From CAVSUR01 sp963846005 (GTDB lineage Bacteria > Actinomycetota > Actinomycetes > Streptosporangiales > Streptosporangiaceae), in contig CAWJUH010000002.1 in NCBI GenBank assembly GCA_963846005.1, positions 62,001-126,000 of the forward strand: a stretch of DNA of 64,000 bases. The letters are read 5' to 3'. Position 1 is the stretch's first letter, and the number at the start of each line of letters is the position of its first letter. Position numbers and translations under genes: made by a program. A model generated the notes under the pieces. It made no database searches. It had not been told where the DNA came from and saw only the letters and a list, made by a program, of their open reading frames with translations. Of this stretch, positions 8,275-16,170 are shown piece after piece.

Positions 8275-9135
8275 GTGCCGGTTGTGCCGCTGAAGGAGAT
8301 GCTCGACCGCGCGTTCGCCGAGCGCTACGGCATCGCGGCCATCAACATCGTCAACGACCTGACCCTGGAGGCCGTGCTGGCGGCCGCCGTCGAGCAGCGC
8401 TCCCCGGTGATCATCCAGACGTCGGTGAAGACCGTCCGCTCGATCGGCGCGGATCTGCTGTTCGCCATGTGGCGGGAGCTGACCGCGGGCATCGAGGTGC
8501 CGGTCTCGCTGCACCTGGACCACTGCCCCGACCGCGAGGTCATCAGCCTATGCCTGCGCAAGGGCTGGAACTCGGTGCTGTTCGATGCCTCTGCGCTGCC
8601 GGTGGCCGAGAATATGCGCCAGACGGTGGAGGTAGTGGCCGAGGCGCACGCGCGCGGCGCGCACGTGGAAGGGGAGATCGAGTCCATCACCGGGGTCGAG
8701 GACGACGTCGGCTCGGATGCGGAGGCGGAGCGGCAGGCCCTGCCGGTGGCGCTGGAGTTCATCCGCACCACGGGCGTGGACGTCTTCGCCCCGGCCATCG
8801 GCAACGCGCACGGCGTCTACCGGGCCGAGCCGCAGCTGGACGCGCAGCGGGTCTCCGACATCGTGGCCGCGGAGCCGATCCCGATCGCGCTGCACGGCGG
8901 CACCGGCCTGACCGACGCCCAGTTCTCCGACCTGATCGCCCGCGGCTGCGCCAAGGTCAACATCTCCACCGCGCTCAAGGTCACCTACATGCAGTCGAAC
9001 CTGGCCTTCCTGCGCGGGGCGGAGGAGCGCGGCAGCTGGGATCCGCCCTCGCTGTTCCGTGCGGTCAGTGCCGACGTGCGGCAGCTGGCCGCCGATCACA
9101 TGCGGCGTTTCGGCAGCGCCGGCCAGGCCTGGTAG
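8275..9135 (+). CDS. class II ketose-(bis)phosphate aldolase (Fba/KbaY-type)
   Basis: A TIM-barrel aldolase of 286 residues. Zinc and active-site motifs are complete: HLDHCPD (Asp82, His83), EGEIESITG (Glu134), IGNAHGVY (His179), LHGGTGL (His207) and KVNISTALK for the phosphate site. Enzymes of this family cleave or form ketose-1-phosphates or bisphosphates through dihydroxyacetone phosphate. I chose the GTG at 8275 because GGGAGG lies at ideal spacing before it; a GTG-like start at 8236 would add an unlike tail. It is the first of four genes followed by a CbbY-like phosphatase, DhaL and DhaK, which suggests a sugar or C1-derived ketose pathway. The actual substrate is unknown. Confidence 0.88.
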   Translation: MPVVPLKEMLDRAFAERYGIAAINIVNDLTLEAVLAAAVEQRSPVIIQTSVKTVRSIGADLLFAMWRELTAGIEVPVSLHLDHCPDREVISLCLRKGWNSVLFDASALPVAENMRQTVEVVAEAHARGAHVEGEIESITGVEDDVGSDAEAERQALPVALEFIRTTGVDVFAPAIGNAHGVYRAEPQLDAQRVSDIVAAEPIPIALHGGTGLTDAQFSDLIARGCAKVNISTALKVTYMQSNLAFLRGAEERGSWDPPSLFRAVSADVRQLAADHMRRFGSAGQAW

Positions 9136-9139
9136 GCCT

Positions 9140-9958
9140 ATGGCCAGCCCCGCGGGTCCCGCGCTGATACTCGACTGCGACGGCGTGCTTGCCGACACCG
9201 AGCGGTACGGCCACCTGCCCGCGTTCAACCAGACGTTCGCCGAGTTCGGGCTGCCGGTCCGCTGGAGCGTGGCGGAGTACCGGGAGAAGGTGCGCATCGG
9301 CGGCGGCAAGGAGCGAATGGCCAGCCTGCTGACGCCCGAGTTCATCGCCGCCGCCGGCCTGCCCGGCGGCCCGGCCGCCCGGCAGCAGGCGGTGGCCGCC
9401 TGGCACCGGCGCAAGACCGAGATCTACACCGGGCTGGTGGCCTCCGGCGCGGTGCCGCCCAGGCCCGGCGTGGAACGCGTCGTCACCGGTGCGCTCGCCG
9501 CCGGATGGCCGGTGGCCGTCGCCTCGACATCGGCGGAGGTGTCAGTGCGGGCCACGCTGGAGCGGGCGGTGGGCGCCGGGCCGGCCGGATCGGTGGCCGT
9601 GTTCGCCGGCGACATCGTGCCCCGCAAGAAGCCCGCCTCCGACATCTACCTGCTCGCCCTGGACCGGCTCGGGCTGCCGCCCGGCCGGGCAGTGGTCGTG
9701 GAGGACTCGCGCAACGGGCTGGTCGCTGCGACTGGCGCCGGCGTGACCTGCATGATCACGGTCAACGACTACACCGCAGACGAGGACTTCGCCGAGGCGG
9801 CCCTGGTGGTCTCCTCTCTCGGTGATCCCGGCGGCGAGCGCACGACCGTGCTGGCGAACCGCAGCCCGGCCGCCCCCGGCGACTGGATCACGCTGGCCGA
9901 CCTGGCCGCCCTGGCCAGCACCCCATCTGACGACCGGCCCGGCGCGGCCGCGAGCTAA
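9140..9958 (+). CDS. HAD hydrolase, CbbY-like sugar-phosphate phosphatase
   Basis: A 272-residue HAD-superfamily protein. Motif I is LILDCDGVLADTER with nucleophile Asp12 and Asp14. The cap region reads GHLPAFNQTFAEFGLPV and IGGGKERM, a pattern I associate with CbbY, the xylulose-1,5-bisphosphate phosphatase. Motif II is VAVASTSA, motif III RKKPASDIY, motif IV VVVEDSRNGLVAA. The ATG at 9140 lies five bases after the aldolase stop, so the two are translated together. Family knowledge supports sugar-phosphate dephosphorylation; the substrate here is inference. Confidence 0.82.
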   Translation: MASPAGPALILDCDGVLADTERYGHLPAFNQTFAEFGLPVRWSVAEYREKVRIGGGKERMASLLTPEFIAAAGLPGGPAARQQAVAAWHRRKTEIYTGLVASGAVPPRPGVERVVTGALAAGWPVAVASTSAEVSVRATLERAVGAGPAGSVAVFAGDIVPRKKPASDIYLLALDRLGLPPGRAVVVEDSRNGLVAATGAGVTCMITVNDYTADEDFAEAALVVSSLGDPGGERTTVLANRSPAAPGDWITLADLAALASTPSDDRPGAAAS

Positions 9959-9988
9959 CCACCGGGCAGCGAGCAAAAGGAGCCCTTC

Positions 9989-10639
9989 ATGCCGGCAGCC
10001 ACTCTCGGCGACGTCGAGACCGTCGTCCTGCAGGTCGCCCGGACCGCGGTGGCCAACGAGAAGTACTTCGGCGAGCTGGACGCCGTCGTCGGCGACGGAG
10101 ACTTCGGGTACTCGATGGCCCGCGGCTTCGAGCTGGTGATCCAGGACTGGGACAGCTTCGACCGGACCGACATCGGCACGTTCCTGAAGAAGATCGCCGT
10201 GGTCATCACCAGCCGGATCGGCGGCACGTCCGGCCCGATCTGGGGCACCGCGTTCCTGCGCGCGGGCGTCACGGCCGGAGCCGCCACCAAGCTGGAGCCC
10301 GCGCAGATCGTGGCGATGCTGCGCGCGTCGGTCGAGGGCATCAAGGCCCGCGGCCAGTCCGACGTCGGCGACAAGACCCTGCTGGACGCGCTGGTTCCCG
10401 CGGTCGACACGATCGACGAGCAGCTCAGCCAGGGACGCGGCCCGGCCGCGGTGGTGCGGGCGGCCGCGGCGACCGCGCGCGAGCACGCCGAGGCGACCCG
10501 CCAGATGCAGGCGCGGCGCGGCCGGGCGAGTTACACCGGTGAGCGCAGCATCGGCACGCTGGACGCGGGCGCCGTGGGCGTCGCCGTCATGTTCGAAGCC
10601 CTTGCCGACCTGTGGCCGGAGCAGCCGGCCCAGTCCTGA
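9989..10639 (+). CDS. dhaL: dihydroxyacetone kinase subunit DhaL (nucleotide-binding)
   Basis: A 216-residue all-helical kinase subunit. The magnesium-binding aspartates are in the motif DAVVGDGDFG (Asp31, Asp36, Asp38), matching the positions known in DhaL proteins. Further motifs are IGGTSGPIWGTAFLRAG, RGQSDVGDKTLLDAL and SIGTLDAGAVGVAVMF. It transfers phosphate to dihydroxyacetone held on DhaK. GGAG-like sequence (AAAAGGAGCC) precedes the ATG at 9989. The gene sits between the phosphatase and dhaK. No DhaM (PTS donor) gene is in the window, so whether ATP or phospho-DhaM is the donor cannot be told. Confidence 0.92.
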   Translation: MPAATLGDVETVVLQVARTAVANEKYFGELDAVVGDGDFGYSMARGFELVIQDWDSFDRTDIGTFLKKIAVVITSRIGGTSGPIWGTAFLRAGVTAGAATKLEPAQIVAMLRASVEGIKARGQSDVGDKTLLDALVPAVDTIDEQLSQGRGPAAVVRAAAATAREHAEATRQMQARRGRASYTGERSIGTLDAGAVGVAVMFEALADLWPEQPAQS

Positions 10640-10659
10640 CTCGCCCTGGAGGTGGCGGC

Positions 10660-11655
10660 GTGAAGAAGTTCGTCAACGACCCGCGGCAGTTCGTGCCGGA
10701 GATGCTCAAGGGCATCGCGCTGGCCAACCCCGGCACGCTGAAGTACGTGCCGGAGTACAACCTGATCATGCGGGCCGATGCCCCGAGCCCGGACAAGGTC
10801 TCGGTCATCCAGGGCTCGGGCTCCGGGCACGAGCCGGCCCACGTGATGGTGGTCGGCAAGGGCATGCTGGACGCGGCCTGCCCCGGCGACGTGTTCGCCG
10901 CCCCGCCGATGGACTACGTGCTGGAGACCACCAAGCTGATGGCCTCGCCCAAGGGCGTGCTGCACATCATCAACAACTACACCGGCGACCGGATGGCCTT
11001 CGACATGGGCAAGGAGATGTCCGAGGCCGAGGGCATCACCGTCGGGACGCTGCTGGTCGACGACGACGTGGCCGTGAAGGACTCGACGTACACGGTCGGC
11101 CGCCGCGGCGTGGCCGGCAACTTCTTCGTGATCAAGGCGGTCGGCGCGGCCTCCGAGCAGGGCGCCGGCCTGGATGAGCTGCTGCGCATCGGCAGCAAGG
11201 TCAACTCCGTGACCCGGACCATGGGCATGGCGCTGACCTCCTGCACCCCGCCGGCCAAGGGATCCCCGCTGTTCGAGCTGGGCAGCGACGAGATGGAGAT
11301 GGGCGTCGGCATCCACGGCGAGCCAGGCCGCCGCCGGGAGAAGCTGGCCAGCGCCAACGAGATCGTCGACGAGCTGCTCGAAGCGGTCGTCTCCGACCTG
11401 CCGTTCAGCCAGGGCGATGACGTGGCCCTGATGGTCAACGGCCTCGGCGGCACGCCGGTCAGCGAGCTGTACCTGCTGTACGGGTACGCGCACGAGCAGC
11501 TGGCCAAGCGCGGGATCAACGTACGGCGCAACTACGTCGGTAACTACTGCACCTCGCTGGACATGGCCGGCACCTCGCTCACGCTGAGCCGCCTGGACGC
11601 CGAGGTCGACGAGCTGCTGAGCGCCCCCGCCGAGATCGCCATCCGCACCTTCTGA
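10660..11655 (+). CDS. dhaK: dihydroxyacetone kinase subunit DhaK (substrate-binding)
   Basis: Binds dihydroxyacetone covalently on a histidine and presents it to DhaL. The motifs are GSGSGHEPAH (His57), GVGIHGEPGR with His219 (the equivalent of the hemiaminal His218 in E. coli DhaK), and GGTPVSELYLLYGYA. Length (331 residues) is normal. The GTG at 10660 is preceded by GGAGG. It closes the aldolase-phosphatase-dhaL-dhaK operon; a strong palindrome follows 26 bases after the stop. Confidence 0.93.
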   Translation: MKKFVNDPRQFVPEMLKGIALANPGTLKYVPEYNLIMRADAPSPDKVSVIQGSGSGHEPAHVMVVGKGMLDAACPGDVFAAPPMDYVLETTKLMASPKGVLHIINNYTGDRMAFDMGKEMSEAEGITVGTLLVDDDVAVKDSTYTVGRRGVAGNFFVIKAVGAASEQGAGLDELLRIGSKVNSVTRTMGMALTSCTPPAKGSPLFELGSDEMEMGVGIHGEPGRRREKLASANEIVDELLEAVVSDLPFSQGDDVALMVNGLGGTPVSELYLLYGYAHEQLAKRGINVRRNYVGNYCTSLDMAGTSLTLSRLDAEVDELLSAPAEIAIRTF

Positions 11656-11680
11656 TCCGGCGCGGCCCCTGGTGTCCCGC

Positions 11681-11726
11681 GATCGTGCGGGCTTTTCAGC
11701 TGCCGGAACTGAAAGCCCGCACGATC
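11681..11726. repeat. dispersed palindromic repeat family 1, copy 2
   Basis: The left arm GATCGTGCGGGCTTTTCAG (11681-11699) and the right arm CTGAAAGCCCGCACGATC (11709-11726) are inverted copies except for one extra T. The outer GATCGTG and inner TTTTCAG/GGAACTGAAA parts are shared with the palindrome at 6019-6067. Here it lies between convergent genes (dhaK and the cyclodeaminase), so it could also act as a two-way terminator. Confidence 0.65.
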
Positions 11727-11816
11727 ATGGCGGTGATCGGGCAGTAATCCGGGTGCGGGCCGCGCGGCGGTATAGGCCAACATGCCAGGCGGGCGGATCC
11801 GCGGCCTGCACCCGGG

Positions 11817-12491
11817 TCAGGAGCCGGTGACGGCGGCCGCGTGCGCGGCGATCTCGGCGGCCAGCTGCCGCGCCCGGGCCGGCAGGCCGTCGCCGGGCTG
11901 GCCGGCCAGGTTGATGCCGATCAGCCCGGCCGCCGCCGCGGCGCCGGCCTGGGCCAGCAGCACCGCGGTGACGGCATCGCCGCGCAGCGCCGGGTTGCCG
12001 CCGTCGGCGAGCCCGGCGGCGAGACTGGCCGCCGCGGCGGCCAGCTCCGCGATCCGCATCGGCACCTCGCTGGCGGCCGACAGCGCCGCCCCGGGATCCC
12101 CGCCGGCCCGGCGGGCGGCCAGCACCGCCTGATAGCCGTCCGCATCGGCCTGGATCAGCTCCGCGGCCCGCTCGCTGAGCTCCCGGCCCTGGGCCGCCAG
12201 CCGCCCGGCCTCCACCGGCCCGAGCCGGCGCTCGGACAGCCCGGCGGTCATCGCCCCCAGGCTCGCGGCCAGCGCCACCGCGAGGGCCGCCGCCCCGCCG
12301 CCGCCCGGCGCCGGCCGCGGCGCGGCCAGGGCGGCCAGGAACTCGCCGACGCTCAGTTCCGTGAGCGCAGCCGCTGTGCCGCCCCCCGTGCCGCCGACCG
12401 GGCCGCCGGACGGCGCCGGTCCCGGGCTGGCCGGGCCGCCGGACGGCGCCGGTCCCGGGCTGGCCGGGCCGCGGGGCGGTCCGGGCGTCAT
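11817..12491 (-). CDS. cyclodeaminase/cyclohydrolase family protein (FTCD C-terminal/FchA-like)
   Basis: After a Pro/Gly/Ala-rich leader (residues 1-42, partly encoded by a 33-bp repeat) the protein reads LSVGEFLAALAAPRPAPGGGGAAALAVALAASLGAM, the hallmark first helix pair of formiminotransferase-cyclodeaminase C-terminal domains and of FchA methenyl-THF cyclohydrolases. The helical bundle continues to the end (ALSAASEVPMRIAELAA, GNPALRGDAVTAVLLAQAG). A role in interconverting THF one-carbon units fits the C1 genes nearby. The ATG at 12491 overlaps, as ATGA, the stop that the upstream aldehyde dehydrogenase would use after repair of one G-run. Confidence 0.8.
   Translation of the reverse strand: MTPGPPRGPASPGPAPSGGPASPGPAPSGGPVGGTGGGTAAALTELSVGEFLAALAAPRPAPGGGGAAALAVALAASLGAMTAGLSERRLGPVEAGRLAAQGRELSERAAELIQADADGYQAVLAARRAGGDPGAALSAASEVPMRIAELAAAAASLAAGLADGGNPALRGDAVTAVLLAQAGAAAAAGLIGINLAGQPGDGLPARARQLAAEIAAHAAAVTGS
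12401..12466 (-). repeat. 33-bp in-frame tandem repeat (two units)
   Basis: Two adjacent 33-base copies (starting GGCCGCCGGA at 12401 and again at 12434) encode GPASPGPAPSG-like peptides in the leader of the cyclodeaminase-like protein. Confidence 0.75.
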
Positions 12492-12492
12492 G

Positions 12493-13965
12493 CGCCCCCG
12501 GCCCCGGCGGCCCGGCGCGATAACGCGGCGCCGGGTAGATGATCGTCTTCGGCTCGGTGAAGGCGTCGATGGGGGAGCGGCCGCCCACCCGGCCGCGGCC
12601 GCTGATGCTGCCGGCCCGGCCGCCGAACGGCAGGTGCGACTCCCACAGGTTGGTCGAGTTGTTGATGTTCACCCAGCCGGTCCTGGCCTGCTCGGCAAAG
12701 GCCAGCCCGCGCTCCAGGTCTTCGGTGAACACCGCGGCGGTCAGCCCGTAGGGCGAGGAGTTGGTGAGCTCAAGCGCCTGCCCGGCCGAGCTCACCTCCA
12801 CCACCGGGACCACCGGGCCGAACGTCTCCTCCCGCTCGATCGCCATGCCGGGCGTGACGCCGTCCAGCACGGTCGGCTCGGCGTAGAGCGCGGTCGGGAA
12901 GCCGGGCGCCCGCCGCCCGCCGCAGCAGATCCGGGCGCCGGCGGCGGCCGCGCCGCCGACGTGCTGGTCGAACTTGGCCGCGGTGGCCTCGTTGTTCAGC
13001 GGCCCCATCGTGGTCGCCGGGTCGAACGGGTCGCCGAGCCTGATCCGCTCCTTGGTCAGCGCCACCACCCGCTCGGTGAACTCGCCCCGCACCGCCGCGT
13101 GCACCAGGAACCGCTCGCCCGCCGTGCAGCTCTGCCCGGCGCACAGGTACGCCGCCTCCAGCGCTGCCTCGGCGGCCAGCCCCAGGTCGGCGTCGGCCAG
13201 GATGACCATCGGCCCGTTGCCGCCGAGCTCGAGCACCTGGGCCTTGCCCGCGGCGCGGGCCGCCACCGACGCCCCGGTGGCCACCGACCCGATGAACCCG
13301 ACCCCGGCCACGCCCGGGTGCCCGGCCAGCGCGTCGCCGACGACCGGTCCCGGCCCGGCCACGAAGTTGAACACCCCGGGCGGGAGCCCCGCCTCGGCGA
13401 TGACCCCGGTCAGCGCCGCGCAGCAGGCCGCGGTGCTCGGCGCGGGCACCCAGACCACCGCGTTGCCGGCCGCCATGGCCGGCGCGAACAGCTCGGCCCC
13501 CATCGTGTACGGCCAGTTCCACGGGCTGATCACGCCGATCACGCCGAGCGGGACGCGGGCGCTGAGCACCCGGCGCCCGGCCGAGGTGGAGGCGGGCAGC
13601 GCCCCGGCCGTGCGCTTGGCGTCCTCGCCGGCCATCCGGAAGTACTCGGCCAGCTCGTCCGCCTCGTCGTAGGCCTCGGCGGCCAGCGGCTTGCCCTGGT
13701 CGCGGGTCAGCACCTCGGCCAGCTCCTCGCGCCGCTCCGTGATCGCGCCCGCCACCCGCGCGCAGTGCCCGGCCCGCTCGAACGGCGACAGCGCCGCCCA
13801 GGCCGGCTGCGCCGCCGCGGCCGCGGCCACCGCCGCGCCGACGTCGGCCCGGCCGCCGGCCGCGACCGAGGCGAAGGCCTCCCCCGACGACGGGCTCACC
13901 GCCGGCACCGTCCCGCCCTCGCCCGGCCGCCAGCCGCCGCCGATGTACAGCTGATACTCGCGCAT
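12493..13965 (-). CDS. NAD(P)-dependent aldehyde dehydrogenase; stop codon missing in this sequence
   Basis: A full ALDH fold: SPWNWPYTMG with catalytic Asn150, VLELGGNGPM with Glu246, CAGQSCTAGERF with nucleophile Cys280, EETFGPVVPVVE, and the C-terminal IDAFTEPKTIIY. The Lys that normally binds the cofactor ribose/phosphate (VxKP motif) is Val here (VVWVPAPS). From the ATG at 13965 (codon MREYQLY) the frame has no stop and would run on to 11725 across the cyclodeaminase gene. Adding one G to the GGG run at 12511-12513 makes the protein end in GAAGAGGA with a TGA overlapping the next ATG. I therefore end it at the domain boundary. Substrate aldehyde unknown. Confidence 0.82.
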
Positions 13966-14079
13966 CGCCCTTGCCGCCTTCCCGCCCGCCGCTGCCGGAG
14001 CGGCCGGCCCGCCGCAGCCTGCCCGCCGCGGCGCAGCCTGCCCGCCTCGCCCGGACGCCGCCCGCCGCGCCCGCCGGAA

Positions 14080-14137
14080 CACCATGAATGTGACATCCAC
14101 GGTCACCGGTGGCCATCAATGTCACATTCATGAGGTG
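14080..14137. repeat. dispersed palindromic element family 2, copy A
   Basis: Perfect 13-base inverted arms ATGAATGTGACAT (14084-14096) and ATGTCACATTCAT (14119-14131) flank a 22-base centre, bounded by CACC on the left and GAGGTG on the right. A related element with the same 22-base spacing lies at 51488-51547. Both copies sit in gaps between divergent genes. It could be an operator with two half sites or a mobile-type small repeat. Confidence 0.7.
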
Positions 14138-14241
14138 CGCGGCGCGCCGCCGCAGCCTACGGCGCTGATGCCGCTTCGCCCGGGCTCAGATGTATTGTGC
14201 CGTAGACACCGGCCGCCGTCCCTTGGCACCAGGGAGCAGAC

Positions 14242-15033
14242 GTGGACGACCAGACGTCCGGCGCCGAGCTGCGGCCCGGCGATGAGCACGATCCGCTGCC
14301 CGAGGCCAGCATGCTGGCGCAGGGCGCGGCCAACGCCGGCATCGGGCTGAAGCTGCTGGGCGGCCTGGCGGTGCGGGTCATCTGCCCTGGCTTCCCGCCG
14401 CGGCTGCGCCGCGGCCAGGACATGGACTTCGCCTGCCTGTCCCGTAAGCGCAAAGACGTGGCCGCCTACCTGGAGCGCAGCGGCTGCGAGCCGGACAAGC
14501 GCTTCAACAACCTCAACGGCGACCGGCAGATGTACTTCACCGCACCGTCGGGGCGGCCGGTCGACGTGATGGTGGACCGGCTGGCCATGTGCCACACGCT
14601 GGACTTCCGGCCGACGTTCGACCGGATGCCGATCACCCTGGACGCCGGCGACGTGCTGCTGTCCAAGCTGCAGATCGTCGAGCTGAACGAGAAGGACGCC
14701 CGGGACATCTTCCAGCTGCTCGGCGGGGCGCCGCTGCACGCGGGCCCGGACAGCGCCGCCCGGCCGGCCATCGACACCGACCGGTTCGGCAAGCTGCTCG
14801 GCGCCGACTGGGGCTGGTGGCGCACCGTCACCGGCAGCCTGGCCAAGCTGCCCGGCCTGGCCGAGGGCAACCCCGGCCTGCTGCCGCCGGACCCGCCGCA
14901 CGACCCGCTGGCCGCCGCCCGGCAGCTGGCCGAGGTCGCCGAGGCGGCACCCAAGAGCGTCAAGTGGCGGATGCGGGCCGGAGTCGGCGACCGGGTCCGG
15001 TGGTACGAGCTGCCGGAGGAGGTCGGCCACTGA
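14242..15033 (+). CDS. predicted nucleotidyltransferase (AbiEii/MNT-like fold)
   Basis: 263 residues. The segment LLGGLAVRVIC followed by RGQDMDFACLSRKRKD gives the GG-x-A and DxD pattern of Pol-beta-like nucleotidyltransferases; a third acidic position may be in PVDVMVDRL. The C-terminal part (LSKLQIVELNEKDARDIFQLL) resembles AbiEii-type predicted transferases. No partner antitoxin gene is adjacent, so toxin function is not supported. The GTG at 14242 follows AGGGAG. It is divergent from the aldehyde dehydrogenase, with the family 2 palindrome between them. Confidence 0.7.
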   Translation: MDDQTSGAELRPGDEHDPLPEASMLAQGAANAGIGLKLLGGLAVRVICPGFPPRLRRGQDMDFACLSRKRKDVAAYLERSGCEPDKRFNNLNGDRQMYFTAPSGRPVDVMVDRLAMCHTLDFRPTFDRMPITLDAGDVLLSKLQIVELNEKDARDIFQLLGGAPLHAGPDSAARPAIDTDRFGKLLGADWGWWRTVTGSLAKLPGLAEGNPGLLPPDPPHDPLAAARQLAEVAEAAPKSVKWRMRAGVGDRVRWYELPEEVGH

Positions 15034-15071
15034 GCCCGCGCGTCATTTATCCGGTTCGCCCAGCTCAATGC

Positions 15072-15100
15072 TTGACGCCCGGTTGGCGAGGGTGTTACAC
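15072..15100 (+). promoter_or_regulatory. probable promoter of the metallophosphoesterase gene
   Basis: TTGACG (15072-15077) and TTACAC (15095-15100) are separated by 17 bases, the standard spacing for a housekeeping-type promoter. The gene start at 15139 is 39 bases further on. The -35 match is good and the -10 match moderate. Confidence 0.45.
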
Positions 15101-15138
15101 CGTTGGCACACACCGCGCGGCAGGGGCGTAACTCACAT

Positions 15139-16080
15139 ATGAAGATTTTCTTCGCCACCGATATCCACGGTTCGGAAGTCTGCTGGCGCAAATTCCTCAA
15201 TGCGGCTGCCTTCTACAAGGCGGACATGGTCATCCTCGGCGGCGACGTCACCGGCAAGGTCATGGTCCCGATCACCGCCTATCCCGGGTACTGGCAGGTG
15301 ACCGTCAGCGGCGAGCAGCACCGGCTGGAGACCCAGGAGGAGCTGGCCGAGATCCAGCGCCAGATCCGCAACCGCGGCTCCTACCCGGCCATCGTCACCC
15401 CGGACGAGCTGACCGAGCTGAGCACCCAAGAGGGCGCGGTGGACCGCCGCTTCTCGGCCGAGATGGTGCACTCGCTGGACCGGTGGATGAACATGGCCGA
15501 CGAGAAGCTGCACGGCGGCCAGCTCCCGTGCATCCTGAACGGCGGCAACGACGACATCTGGGAGATCGACGACATCATCGAGGCCTCGCCCTGCGTGACC
15601 TTCGGCGAGGGCAAGGCCGTCGAGCTGCCCGGCGGGTTCCACCTGATCTCGATGGGCTGGACCAACCCGACGCCGTGGGACACCTTCCGCGAGGCGCCCG
15701 AGGAGGAACTGGCACGCAAGATCGAGGCCGTGGCCGCCAAGGTGCCCGACATGGAGCGGACGATCTTCAACTTCCACGCCCCGCCGTACGGCACCGGCCT
15801 GGACGAGGCGCCGGCCCTGGACGAGACGCTGCGGCCGACTCACGGCGGCGCGGTGATGAAGCCGGTCGGCTCGACCGCGGTCCGGGACGCCATACTCAAG
15901 CACCAGCCGATGCTGTCGGTGCACGGGCACATCCACGAGAGCCGCGGGGTCAAGAAGATGGGCCGGACCCTGGCCATGAATCCCGGCAGCGTGTACGGCG
16001 ACGGCGTGCTGCAGGGTGCCGTGCTGGAACTGAACCCGAAGAAGGCGAAGGTCGCCAGGTACCTGCTGGTCAACGGCTGA
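15139..16080 (+). CDS. calcineurin-like metallophosphoesterase
   Basis: 313 residues with the complete two-metal site: FFATDIHG (Asp8, His10), ILGGDVTG (Asp36), LNGGNDDIW, IFNFHAPPYG and SVHGHIHESRG. These enzymes hydrolyse phosphoesters; the substrate cannot be read from sequence. The ATG at 15139 was chosen because the conserved MKIFFATDIHG begins there. It lies 90 bases upstream of an APC permease gene and the flavoenzyme/Etf genes on the same strand, so it may belong to that catabolic unit. Confidence 0.88.
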   Translation: MKIFFATDIHGSEVCWRKFLNAAAFYKADMVILGGDVTGKVMVPITAYPGYWQVTVSGEQHRLETQEELAEIQRQIRNRGSYPAIVTPDELTELSTQEGAVDRRFSAEMVHSLDRWMNMADEKLHGGQLPCILNGGNDDIWEIDDIIEASPCVTFGEGKAVELPGGFHLISMGWTNPTPWDTFREAPEEELARKIEAVAAKVPDMERTIFNFHAPPYGTGLDEAPALDETLRPTHGGAVMKPVGSTAVRDAILKHQPMLSVHGHIHESRGVKKMGRTLAMNPGSVYGDGVLQGAVLELNPKKAKVARYLLVNG

Positions 16081-16170
16081 CCCGAGCGCGCGCTTGGCAC
16101 GACCCGGCATGCGGCCGGCCGGCACCTGGCCGCCTGCCGGCCCTCAACCCACATATGACCTGGAGGCGAT

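Noticed and set aside
11681..11726. The palindrome after dhaK as an ordinary terminator only
   Set aside because: A related palindrome lies between divergent genes at 6019-6067, where a terminator makes no sense; terminator activity here may be secondary.
14242..15033. Nucleotidyltransferase as the toxin of an AbiE-type toxin-antitoxin pair
   Set aside because: No antitoxin gene is adjacent, so only the fold is claimed.
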